A stretch of DNA of 64,000 nucleotides from Proteus faecis (GTDB taxonomy: Bacteria > Pseudomonadota > Gammaproteobacteria > Enterobacterales > Enterobacteriaceae), in contig NZ_PENZ01000045.1 of the NCBI RefSeq assembly GCF_003144395.1, positions 311,220 through 375,219 of the forward strand. Direction: 5' to 3'. The position numbers and the translations under genes were made by a program. A model generated the notes under the pieces. The model was not told where the DNA came from and made no database searches. It saw only the letters and a list, made by a program, of their open reading frames with translations. Position 1 is the first letter of the stretch. Each line of letters opens with the position of its first letter. This document shows, piece after piece, positions 1-8,354 of the stretch.

Positions 1-2
1 AA

Positions 3-482
3 GACGATTCACTCCCTCTTGATAGCTTATTAGCAGCTATTTCTCGCTTTTCATTACAAACGAGTGCTAGAAACCAATTTTTCGGTACCATTATTGAACG
101 TGATAACCTGCAAGTTCAACAGCATGTTAATGTGCAACTTGCAGATAAAAAAACGACTATTCGTGCTGCTTTAACAGAAAAAAGTGCAGATCGCTTAGGC
201 CTGAAAAAAGGCAAAGAAGTACTGATCTTAATTAAAGCCCCATGGGTTAATATTGAAAAAGGGACTTCTTTAGCACAACAATATGACAATGCCCTTTCAG
301 GCACGTTGACTCAAATTGAAACAGGCAATGAAAACAGCGAACTAGTGGTAACATTAGAAGGTGGACAAGAAGTGTGTGCCACCTGTTCTAATCAGCATGT
401 TAAAGAGCAAAATTTGCATATTAATGACAATGTAACGGCTTTATTTAATGCCGATCAGGTGATTGTCGCCACACTGTGTTAA
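3..482 (+). CDS. modE: Molybdate-responsive regulator ModE, C-terminal part (5' end outside window)
   Basis: The open frame runs in from the left edge, so only about 159 C-terminal codons are present. The N-terminal winged-helix DNA-binding domain lies outside the window. Visible are the family signature TSARNQFFG near the edge and two consecutive Mop/TOBE repeats (LADKKTTIRAAL..., then GTLTQIETGNENSELVVTL...), which bind molybdate and drive the dimer switch in ModE. The end, FNADQVIVATLC, is nearly identical to the E. coli ModE terminus as I recall it. ModE represses molybdate uptake genes and activates molybdoenzyme genes when molybdate is plentiful. In E. coli modF follows directly; here an 8-kb island intervenes. 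Confidence 0.93.
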   Translation, partial: DDSLPLDSLLAAISRFSLQTSARNQFFGTIIERDNLQVQQHVNVQLADKKTTIRAALTEKSADRLGLKKGKEVLILIKAPWVNIEKGTSLAQQYDNALSGTLTQIETGNENSELVVTLEGGQEVCATCSNQHVKEQNLHINDNVTALFNADQVIVATLC

Positions 483-513
483 TTATTAGCATGGTTGCTT
501 TTTATTAAACAAT

Positions 514-567
514 AAAACCATCACTTGCTAATTATTTTAATAAATAATATTAAGTGATGGTTTTTAG
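514..567 (+). terminator. Intrinsic terminator downstream of modE
   Basis: A perfect 13-bp stem, AAAACCATCACTT paired with AAGTGATGGTTTT, is followed by a T-rich tract. It lies 32 bases after the modE stop. The A-rich left arm means it could also act on the converging minus-strand island transcript. Confidence 0.8.
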
Positions 568-610
568 TTTAGAAAAATATTTTTATTAAAGAATAAACAA
601 TTAAAATTAT

Positions 611-1213
611 TTATTCTGAATACATGCGAGTAAAATAATCGCTAATTTTATTGTTATCAAGCAATCTATCTTTGGTAAAATCAAGACTATCAGAGACTAC
701 AATATATTTTCTTAATTCTTCTGGAATATCTTTTATCGTTGCATAAATAGTTGGAACAATAAAGCGAAAATAGTCACCCATTTTGGTTTCACCTTCATAA
801 CCAATAGGATAATCTTCTCCTATAGATTGCCCCTCTAATGCTTCAAAATAAAACATTCCCATTTTAGTTGCTAACTCAGCATCACAATTTTTTTTATTTT
901 CTAACCTAAAGTTAAAGTTATTAATTATTTCTTGTTTATTTTTATATCTTTTATATACCCAGCTAGAATATAGATCTATAAAATACTCACCTTTTTTATT
1001 TACATCATTACTATATTTTTCAGATTCGCAATCGATATATTCACATAAATCATTAAGTGATTCTTTTATATTATTTATTTTTAATATGCATTTAGGTAAC
1101 CATCCATACCCATTATTTAGCATCATTGAAATACATCCATTTTTATCCATAGCAATCCATGAATGATTTCTTGCTTGACCAGGATACCAGTTTATATCAA
1201 GTAACAGTCCCAT
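611..1213 (-). CDS. Candidate immunity protein of the adjacent toxin module (hypothetical)
   Basis: This encodes a 200-residue soluble, acidic protein with no signal peptide or membrane segment. The ATG has a good ribosome binding site (AGGGAGC), and the gene starts 15 bases after the stop of the toxin-module frame. I do not recognise the family. The immunity call rests on position: in TpsB-TpsA-immunity (BAI-order) contact-dependent inhibition loci, the small gene right after the exoprotein C-terminus encodes the cognate toxin-neutralising protein. The frame is intact although the exoprotein gene upstream is broken. It is very AT-rich, as is typical of exchangeable toxin/immunity cassettes. 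It could instead be an unrelated hypothetical gene. Confidence 0.6.
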   Translation of the reverse strand: MGLLLDINWYPGQARNHSWIAMDKNGCISMMLNNGYGWLPKCILKINNIKESLNDLCEYIDCESEKYSNDVNKKGEYFIDLYSSWVYKRYKNKQEIINNFNFRLENKKNCDAELATKMGMFYFEALEGQSIGEDYPIGYEGETKMGDYFRFIVPTIYATIKDIPEELRKYIVVSDSLDFTKDRLLDNNKISDYFTRMYSE

Positions 1214-1228
1214 ATATGCTCCCTAGTA

Positions 1229-2002
1229 CTATTTATCTAAAAAAACTTTAATACAATTTTTACATGTATCAACAAATGCTTCTTCTGGCATAGTTGATAA
1301 ATCATACCCGTAAGCTTTTCTGGGGCGATATGCCTGAGAAATTCGAATATCTTGAGGTTTGATCCCTTTTCGAATCAACTGATCTGCTGCTAATACCTCA
1401 CCACATCCTCCTACAATATTATCACAGTGTACTGTTTTTGTTCCGACTTTAGCATCGCCTAATTTATTTTTTAATAGAATCACAGTATCTTTATGAAGCA
1501 TTTCTATTTTAATGTCAGAACCAACACTTCCTCTTACTATAATAGTTCCTGTTTTAATATCATATGCAGCTACCATTGTTGCAATATCTTTAGCTTTACT
1601 CTTTGAAGATATTTTATTAATTTCCTCTATTACACGTTTATTTGCTGCTATTAATAATTTTTCTTGTTCTACTATCGGTTTTATAGCAGTAATATTTAAT
1701 TTACCCGACGTCATTAAAGACTTTGAGCTATTAGCTAACATGCTAGAGAAAGCTTTAGTACTTTCTTCTGAACTTGCTAACACTTTATACCCGCTGCCAA
1801 AAGTGACGCCTGCTATTGCTGCTTCCGGAGCCGATATTCCCGCAATATTAATACCTAGCTGATTAGCACAATAAACCCAGTTAGTTTTACATGTATTAAA
1901 TGCAACTTGAGCAATAGCGATAAGTTCCGGTGTTGCTGCAATAACTGTATGACCAGCAATAAAACTTACACTTCCTCCTAAGCCAAGAGCGATTGCAACC
2001 AT
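1229..2002 (-). pseudogene. C-terminal toxin module of the TPS exoprotein, deaminase-like (YwqJ-type)
   Basis: The module has 257 codons from the first internal ATG, and the frame is open back to the TAA at 2030. The last 70 residues carry VHC...GGCGEVLAADQL and, near the end, DTCKNC. That is the H/C-x-E plus CxxC zinc-binding pattern of the deaminase fold found in bacterial polymorphic toxins, notably the YwqJ family. Such domains are expected to act on nucleic acid or nucleotide bases; the substrate cannot be told from sequence. The N-terminal half is hydrophobic and would be the pretoxin/entry part. With the stop upstream it cannot be delivered by TpsB unless the stop is bypassed or reverted. 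Confidence 0.6.
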
Positions 2003-2029
2003 TCCTGCATTTTGTCGATTGACAACTCT

Positions 2030-2632
2030 TTATGCTGCTGCAACATCTCCTTTCGAAGCAGCGATCATATCCTTATTATTTTCTAAAGCTAAGTTAGAAA
2101 GCATATGCTCACTATAATTATGCCGATAAACTAATTCCGCAGAATTAGCCGCAGAAAATACGCCCTCAGGCTTACGAGTCACAATAGCGCCTGTCAGTGC
2201 ACCAATTAATTTAGTGAGCTGTGTTTGACCTTCATTGCCATGCATTGCCTCTTGAATTAATGCAACTTGTCTGTCAGTTTCATTTAAATAACTAGGCTCA
2301 AATAATTTACTTTGTAGCGATATCGCCGCTATCTCTGCCGCCAAGGCGCCTGCTACAGCTCCTGTAACACTGCCTCCTGCAATTTCTGCACTAATACCTG
2401 CTACGACGCCATGACTTAAAACCTTTCCTGCATGTCCTAATACCGCACCGTTATCACCAATTAAGTTGGCGCCTTCTGCGTGAAATTGACTGCCAATATT
2501 GCTTAATAGCGCGGTTTTAAAATTATCAATAAAACTACCGCCTTGAATGGCAGTACCGAGGGTTGAACTGACAACTGAATGCGAGGCGACACGCTGTGCA
2601 ACTTGATCCCATGTTGCGTTATCAGTAAGCAA
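2030..2632 (-). pseudogene. Segment 3 of the TPS exoprotein: DUF637-like pretoxin region
   Basis: In-frame coding resumes at about 2683 (DQAIQGGTLPSTSKLLL) and runs to a TAA at 2030. The ATG at 2632 is probably not a true start. The segment carries TDNATWDQVAQRVASHS and AGISAEIAGGSVTGAVAGALAAEIA, typical of the C-terminal pretoxin part of CdiA/haemagglutinin proteins. It ends with the YRHNYSEHML stretch that precedes the variable toxin domain. The TAA and the next frame (1229-2002) share the same reading frame, so a single T-to-G change (TAA to GAA) would reconnect them. Confidence 0.75.
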
Positions 2633-4953
2633 TAACTTGCTTGTTGAGGGTAATGTTCCGCCTTGGATTGCCTGATCCCCCCCATAAATTGGTCAAGACC
2701 TTGCAATGCCCCGGCAACCACCATGCTTGTAACAATAGATTTAGCGGTATCACTACGGCCGAGGGATTCAATAGTTTTATAAATACTGCCTTTGTTTTCG
2801 GCTAAAGATACCGCTGCTTGCGATACTAAAGAGGCAAAACCTGCTTGTGCTGCAACAGATGCCGTTGAAGCCACACTGGCTGATGCACCTGCCGCAATAG
2901 TTGCTTTACTTGCCATTCCGCTAATGGTCGCCGCGGTTGCAGTACCATAAGTTGCGACCCCTACCGCGATGGCAATAACGGCACCGACAACAGGATTTAA
3001 TTGCTGAGTTTTATCATCCAAATTGGAATAAGTGTCTTTCACTAAATTCCAATTAATATTTTCTTGACGTTGAAGAGAGTTAAGCCAAGCATATTCTGGT
3101 GTATTACTTAAAACGGTTAATGCTTGTTCTAGTGATTCTTTTTTCTTAGCTTTAATATCCGCAGATATGCCTTTTGGGGCATCAATTGTGAGCTTTCCGC
3201 CAATATAGAGTTCAGGTAATACCCATATTCCTTTGGTATATCCCTGATCACGCTGAGTAATATAAATATCTTTTGAATTGGTAATAACTTGTTTAAAGGC
3301 AGTGTTTTTTACTGCTTTAAAATTAACTTTTCCTATTTTACTGGTTAACTTGGCATTTTTTGCTGTATCAATTTTAGTCGCTTCTAAAGTGATATCATCT
3401 TTAGCAAATAAATTAATATTGCCATTAGCAATAAATTCGGTAACTTTATTATTGGTGTTATAAAATGTTTTCGTATATTTCTTTTTAGTAATACACAAAG
3501 TCCACTTATTACATTTTTTCTTTTCTTCTTTGTAGTAACTCGACTCTTCCATTGCTTGCGCGTAAAGGAACCCACCTTTAGCCGCGATATCAATCTCTTT
3601 ATTGGCAGTTAATTTTGATGCCTGAAATAAAATACTACCCTCAGATAATAGTGTTAGATTATTACCACTATTAATTTCAGTACTGACTTGTTTACGAAGT
3701 TCTTCTAAGTCAGAACCCGACTCTTTACGAAAATGCGTTCTTACTGATCCCAATTGAATATTGCCACCACTTGAAATAGTGACATCACCCTCTGATTTAA
3801 ACGAACTTCCTTCTGTGATTAATGTACCTGATGACGCAATAGAAATGCCTTTATTGCCAGTTATCGTTGCTGTGGCATACTGAATATCTTGAGCATCTTC
3901 ATGGGGATCTTTGATAGCAGAATAAGCGTTTGCACCCAGCTTTATATTTCTACCTGCTAATACAATGACTTTATCTTTTGAATTTAATACTGTTGAACTT
4001 AAATCAATATCACGAGCGGCATTTAAAATAAGGTTATTGTTTGAAAATAACTTAGACTGTAATTGAGGATAATGAACATCACTAAAGAAAGTATTGGCTT
4101 CTTTGATTGATTTAGAGGAAAGAAAAATATCCTGTCCGACATTAAAGGTTATGGCTTTATTACTGTTATATTTTATTCCTTGACTAATAATATCTTTACC
4201 GGAAGTGAAAGTAATATCACCTCGCGTTTTCCAGCTTTCCGTTTTTGCTAATGCAGGTTCTTGAGTATATAAATGAAAATACGGTAATATTTTAAAAAGT
4301 GCTGATTCATCTCTCTGAATTTTTATATCACCATGTGCAATCACACTTAAAGAATTAGCATTATTAATCTCAATATTATTAAAAGTTATACCTTGTCCAG
4401 ATTGAAATAAAACAGAATCAGAGACATTAATAACCGGTGGAGTTAAAACGTTATTTTCATTAAATGCAGAAATAGGATTTAATGTATAATCAATTTTTCC
4501 ATTCTTAGCAAGAACAACACTATCTTTTGCTGTTAAATCTACTTGGTTAAGTTCTATATTTTTATTTGAAATTAAGCTTAATGATTTTTTAGATGAGAGA
4601 TGTGAATCTTTTACTATAAGATCTCCACTAGAAATAATAGATAAATCATTATTTGAATTTATATTTGAAGATATATTAATAGAACTAGAATTAAGCAGTA
4701 TACTACTAGCTAAAAAATTATACCCTGAGTGTAATTTATTTGTTATTTTTTTAATCTTAGAATATTGAAATGATACTTTAGTTTCTATATTTATAGAGTT
4801 TTTAAAATCTAAAACTAAATTACCTTTCGCTCTAATATATTCATTTTTGTTTTCAAATTTAAAATTATAACTATGATTATCAGTGGAAACATATGGTATA
4901 TATATATTCTTTTCTATAATTTGATTTCTCAACCTGATTGTTAGGGATCTCAA
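2503..4953 (-). pseudogene. Segment 2 of the TPS exoprotein: beta-helix repeats and pretoxin hydrophobic region
   Basis: This frame has no real start: its first codon is a TTG overlapping the stop of segment 1, with no ribosome binding site. It carries many filamentous-haemagglutinin repeats (NNLTLLSEGSILFQASKL, GNINLFAKDDITLEATKI and similar). Near its end is an Ala/Gly-rich hydrophobic stretch (NPVVGAVIAIAVGVATYG...) followed by the conserved GLDQFMG motif that marks the DUF637 haemagglutinin region. Directly after GLDQFMG the frame is lost in the C7 run at 2677-2683; the last 60 or so codons of the open frame are out-of-frame read-through. Co-linearity with the segments on either side supports a single ancestral gene. 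Confidence 0.8.
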
Positions 4954-6596
4954 ATAGTGGATTTACTTCTGGAAGTAATAGCACTATTTTTATATATTAC
5001 CCATTTATCTAATTGACCTATTGAATAATCTAAAAAATAAGCATCCTTACCAGTTAAAATAGAATTATTATTTGCTAAAATAGATGATTGATGATTTGAG
5101 ATACTATTGGATTGAACATATAAATTATTACCAGAGATAATTTTAGAACCAACATAACTTGAAATTAAATCTACTTTTTTCCTCTCACTATTTATACCAT
5201 AATCATCATTTAAATTTGCCACCCCAAACCATTTTTTTCTTCTCTCATCTATTAATTCAGGTATATAAGCAATAATATATGCTTCATAATTACCATGGGA
5301 AAAACTGCTACTAGGATAAGGTGGAATAAATTGATTTCTCACACTGTAAAATTTTTTAGAATCAGGCTCTTGTTTTATCTCTTTAAATAAAGGAGTAATA
5401 GATTCATTAACCAACTTCTTTGTTCTAATAATCAAATCACCCTTTTCTGTTTTTATTGTTGCTGATTGATTTTCAATTAAACTACTAGGATCACCCTGTG
5501 CATTTTTTTGTATCCATAAATTATCTTTTGCTTGAATAAGTGCTTTTTTGCCTTTATTAGTGAGTTTATCTGCAAATAAACGCATATCTTTTTCTGAGAT
5601 AATTTCACTATGATTAGTTAGTGTATTAGATGCTAACGTAATATCCCTTTTTGCTTTTAACTTTGCATTACTATTAATTTGTAATTCTTTACTGCTAACA
5701 TTAATATCTTGTTCAGATTGAATATTGCCATTAAAGGTAATTTTTCCATCAACCGTTAAATTCACACTATTTTGAGTTGTCTGAATATGACTTAAATTAA
5801 CACCGACTCCCTTTTCTGTGCTGACTAGGCGTATTTGATTGGCATACATTCCCCCCAGTACTTTCGTATCAATAGAGATTGTTGGCTTTATGTCTTCTCC
5901 AATAAGGTTATTTACTGTTCCTTTTTCAAAATCAATACGGTTATTTCCTTGCATTAAAGAAAGGTTTTTAGCATTTATTTTCCCGTTTAACTCAATACTA
6001 CGGCTAATAATGTCAGCATAATTTTGCAACTCGGTATTCATACCTTGTTTACCAATAACAACACTGCCTTTTTTCACTTCTATTGCTGAATAGGCACCTT
6101 GAGGGCTAAATTGAGATCTTCCTGTCGTAAGCGTAATTGCAGGGGTATTAATAAACGAACAGCCATCACACGTAATACCATTCGGATTTGCAATAACCAC
6201 TTTCGCCTGTTCACCTGCAACTTCTAATTTTCCTAATAACTGTGAACGTCCATTTCCTACCACTTCATTAATAATTAAATGCGCTGCATTACCTTTTAAA
6301 TTGGCATTGGCATTCACTTGTTTAGCTAATTGTGTATTAACCGAAGTTGTTGCATTATTAAGTACAACACCTTGTTTACCTACATTAAAAGAATGGAATT
6401 GATTATGAGAAATACCAGTATTATTAGGTGTGGCAATATTAATAATAGGAATAGTATTTTGCTGACTTATTTTTATTGTTTTATCGGATGGAGTAATTAC
6501 AGAACTCCAAGCAGGATGTAATGGATAAATAGCGGTTAAATAAATAATACTATAGCTAATTAAGCGCTGTTTTCGAGAGATATCCTTTTCGTGCAT
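4950..6596 (-). pseudogene. Segment 1 of the TPS exoprotein: signal peptide, TPS secretion domain, first repeats
   Basis: The start is taken as the ATG at 6596, which has GGAGG five bases upstream; the TTG four codons earlier has none. A long basic N-region and hydrophobic core (about residues 8-32, ending near AWSS) form an extended signal peptide. The haemagglutination-activity TPS domain follows, with the NPNGI and CDGCSFINT motifs typical of FhaB/HecA/CdiA proteins recognised by TpsB. After that come imperfect beta-helix repeats such as KLKAKRDITLASNTLTN. The frame ends in TGA at 4950. The gene starts 15 bases after the tpsB stop, so the two are co-transcribed. As read, it would yield a truncated secreted product of 548 residues. 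Confidence 0.85.
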
Positions 6597-6611
6597 AAAA
6601 ACCTCCAAATT

Positions 6612-8156
6612 TTAAATAGCAAAAGAAATAGACCAAAATAAAGACCAATGTTCAGGTTTTAATGATGTGGGATAAAACATAGGCTTATTAATTAATATCT
6701 GAGAGGAAAAAATAGAGTGATCAAAAGAAGCACCTATTGCGCTTCCTATTATTTTATTTTTCTTTGTTTCATATTTATCTGAATGAGCAACGCCATAATC
6801 AAGTGCAAAAATAAAATTAACATTACCTAAAAAACATTTTATTTGTGGTGTGTTTATTTCATTACGCCAATAAAATCCACTATTCGCATTCAGTTTTGTT
6901 TCTTTATATCCACGAGTTGCCTTTATTCCATCAATTGCAACTCTTTCTATACTATAAAGATTATCTGGCGTATATTGCCCATAAAATGACGTAATATAGA
7001 CAAATTTGTTAAGAAATAAATGTTGATAGCTTAAATTTATGCTTAGTTTTCGATAATGACTACGAGGTGAGTTTTCAGCAATATAATCAGATGATGCACC
7101 AAAAAAAGAAAGCCCCATTTCTACCATTGGATAAATCGTTAAATATCCTCGTTCTATAGTTAAGCTATATTGAGGGCTAAATGATAAAGAAGTTAATGTG
7201 GGGCTATTTATTCGTAGTGCTTGTTGTCCTAATTTTGTTTTTGCTTTTTTATTTTTTAACGTTCCCTTTAGGGTTATACGTTGTTTATTATCACGATAGA
7301 CTAAACGGCTAATATCAAATTGTTGATCTCTATTTTTGTTTTTATAACTATATTGAGCCTTATAGCTTTGAAAAGGATATGAGGATTGACTATGAGATAA
7401 TTGATACTGATAAAACCAGTACCCATAAGGAATATTCACACTTACAGAATAAGAACGAGAATAGTGCGAACGAGATAAATCTGTATTTGAACTTAGTGAA
7501 AACCCCCATTGTTCGCCTAATCCAAATAATGAATCAACAGTTGTAGTATTAGCTAATAGAATTTCACCTGTTGTTTTGGTACCTGAGTTATCAACGGTTA
7601 ATTGATTTTTAAATGGCGATCTTTTATTTTTTTGAACAATAAAAATAGAAGAATACCCCACACTATTACTTGGTTTTATATCTAATGTATATTGTGATGT
7701 TGTTAATCGATTAAGTTGTTCAAGCCCATGCTCTAAATCACGTAAATTAAGTGTTTTTTCTTTATACGATGGAAAGATAATATTGATTAATTGAGAAGAT
7801 ATATTATCAATAAAAATATCTTTTATTTTTCCTTCTATGACTTTAATTGTAAGTTTATTATTAGAGCGATCTTGATGAGAAATAAGCGCCCGTGAAGTGA
7901 TATAACCGTTTTTAATATATTCATTTGTTATAGTGTTAACGATACTCTGTATATCATTTACTGCTAAACATTGATGTAAATATTTTGATGTTAATTGATT
8001 TTGTTTTTTACTACTTAACAAACTAGCGTCTTCTATTTTTATTTTATTAATTATAAAGCAATTATTTTTATTAACATCAGAAAAACTCATTTTATTTACT
8101 GATATTAATAAAAAAAATAATAACCAGTTAATCATTTTATTTTTAAATTTATGCAT
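6612..8156 (-). CDS. TpsB-type outer-membrane transporter of a two-partner secretion system (ShlB/FhaC/CdiB family)
   Basis: This 514-residue, full-length gene encodes the outer-membrane pore that exports the TpsA exoprotein next to it. The N-terminus has a signal-peptide-like segment (about residues 8-26), then a POTRA/ShlB-type domain (CLAVNDIQSIVNTITNEYIKNGYITSRALI..., LTIKVIEGKIKDIFIDN), which binds the exoprotein. The rest is a 16-strand beta-barrel, with GFSLSSNTDLSRS and related strands and a terminal aromatic strand ending LFWSISFAI. It is first in a tpsB-tpsA-immunity gene order, 15 bases ahead of tpsA. Its intact state contrasts with the broken partner. The specific name (CdiB, HecB or ShlB) cannot be settled from sequence. 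Confidence 0.88.
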   Translation of the reverse strand: MHKFKNKMINWLLFFLLISVNKMSFSDVNKNNCFIINKIKIEDASLLSSKKQNQLTSKYLHQCLAVNDIQSIVNTITNEYIKNGYITSRALISHQDRSNNKLTIKVIEGKIKDIFIDNISSQLINIIFPSYKEKTLNLRDLEHGLEQLNRLTTSQYTLDIKPSNSVGYSSIFIVQKNKRSPFKNQLTVDNSGTKTTGEILLANTTTVDSLFGLGEQWGFSLSSNTDLSRSHYSRSYSVSVNIPYGYWFYQYQLSHSQSSYPFQSYKAQYSYKNKNRDQQFDISRLVYRDNKQRITLKGTLKNKKAKTKLGQQALRINSPTLTSLSFSPQYSLTIERGYLTIYPMVEMGLSFFGASSDYIAENSPRSHYRKLSINLSYQHLFLNKFVYITSFYGQYTPDNLYSIERVAIDGIKATRGYKETKLNANSGFYWRNEINTPQIKCFLGNVNFIFALDYGVAHSDKYETKKNKIIGSAIGASFDHSIFSSQILINKPMFYPTSLKPEHWSLFWSISFAI

Positions 8157-8220
8157 ATAAAAATCATCCTTGAATTATTTTTTATATCATTACATAAGCT
8201 ATCTAACTTAATGGTTATCA

Positions 8221-8266
8221 TTTTTTAATAGACGCATATTTTTTAATAGATGCTTATTTTTTAATT
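8221..8266. repeat. 18-bp tandem repeat, about 2.5 copies, between tpsB and modF
   Basis: Consecutive 18-base units begin at 8221 (TTTTTTAATAGACGCATA), 8239 (TTTTTTAATAGATGCTTA) and 8257 (TTTTTTAATT, then diverging). The array lies 65 bases upstream of the tpsB start and 90 upstream of modF, within the divergent promoter region. Confidence 0.75.
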
Positions 8267-8285
8267 AAGAATAATTCAACAGATA

Positions 8286-8314
8286 TTGACAATGTTTAAT
8301 TAACTCGATATTGG
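8286..8314 (+). promoter_or_regulatory. Candidate modF promoter
   Basis: A consensus -35 box, TTGACA at 8286-8291, is followed after 17 bases by a weak -10 (TATTGG, 8309-8314), 40 bases before the modF start. modF needs its own promoter here because the island cuts it off from modE. The -10 is poor, so confidence is limited. Confidence 0.4.
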
Positions 8315-8354
8315 TAAGTACTCTATTTGCTCGAAAAAGCGACGGATAATAATA

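Larger units (their letters stand above)
1229..6596 (-). pseudogene. Two-partner secretion exoprotein (FhaB/CdiA-like), broken by two frameshifts and one nonsense codon
   Basis: Four frame segments together form one exoprotein of about 1,790 codons. In order from the 5' end they are a TPS signal and secretion domain (6596-4950), a beta-helix haemagglutinin-repeat region (4953 to about 2685), a DUF637-like pretoxin region (about 2680-2030) and a C-terminal toxin module (2028-1229). The lesions are three. A one-base shift at the TTT run near 4951-4953 is restored by one extra T. A shift in the C7 run at 2677-2683 is restored by one more G on the coding strand. A TAA at 2030-2032 sits in frame with the toxin module. 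The upstream tpsB gene and the downstream small gene are intact. The lesions may be decay, phase-variable slippage at the homopolymers, or sequencing error. Confidence 0.85.
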
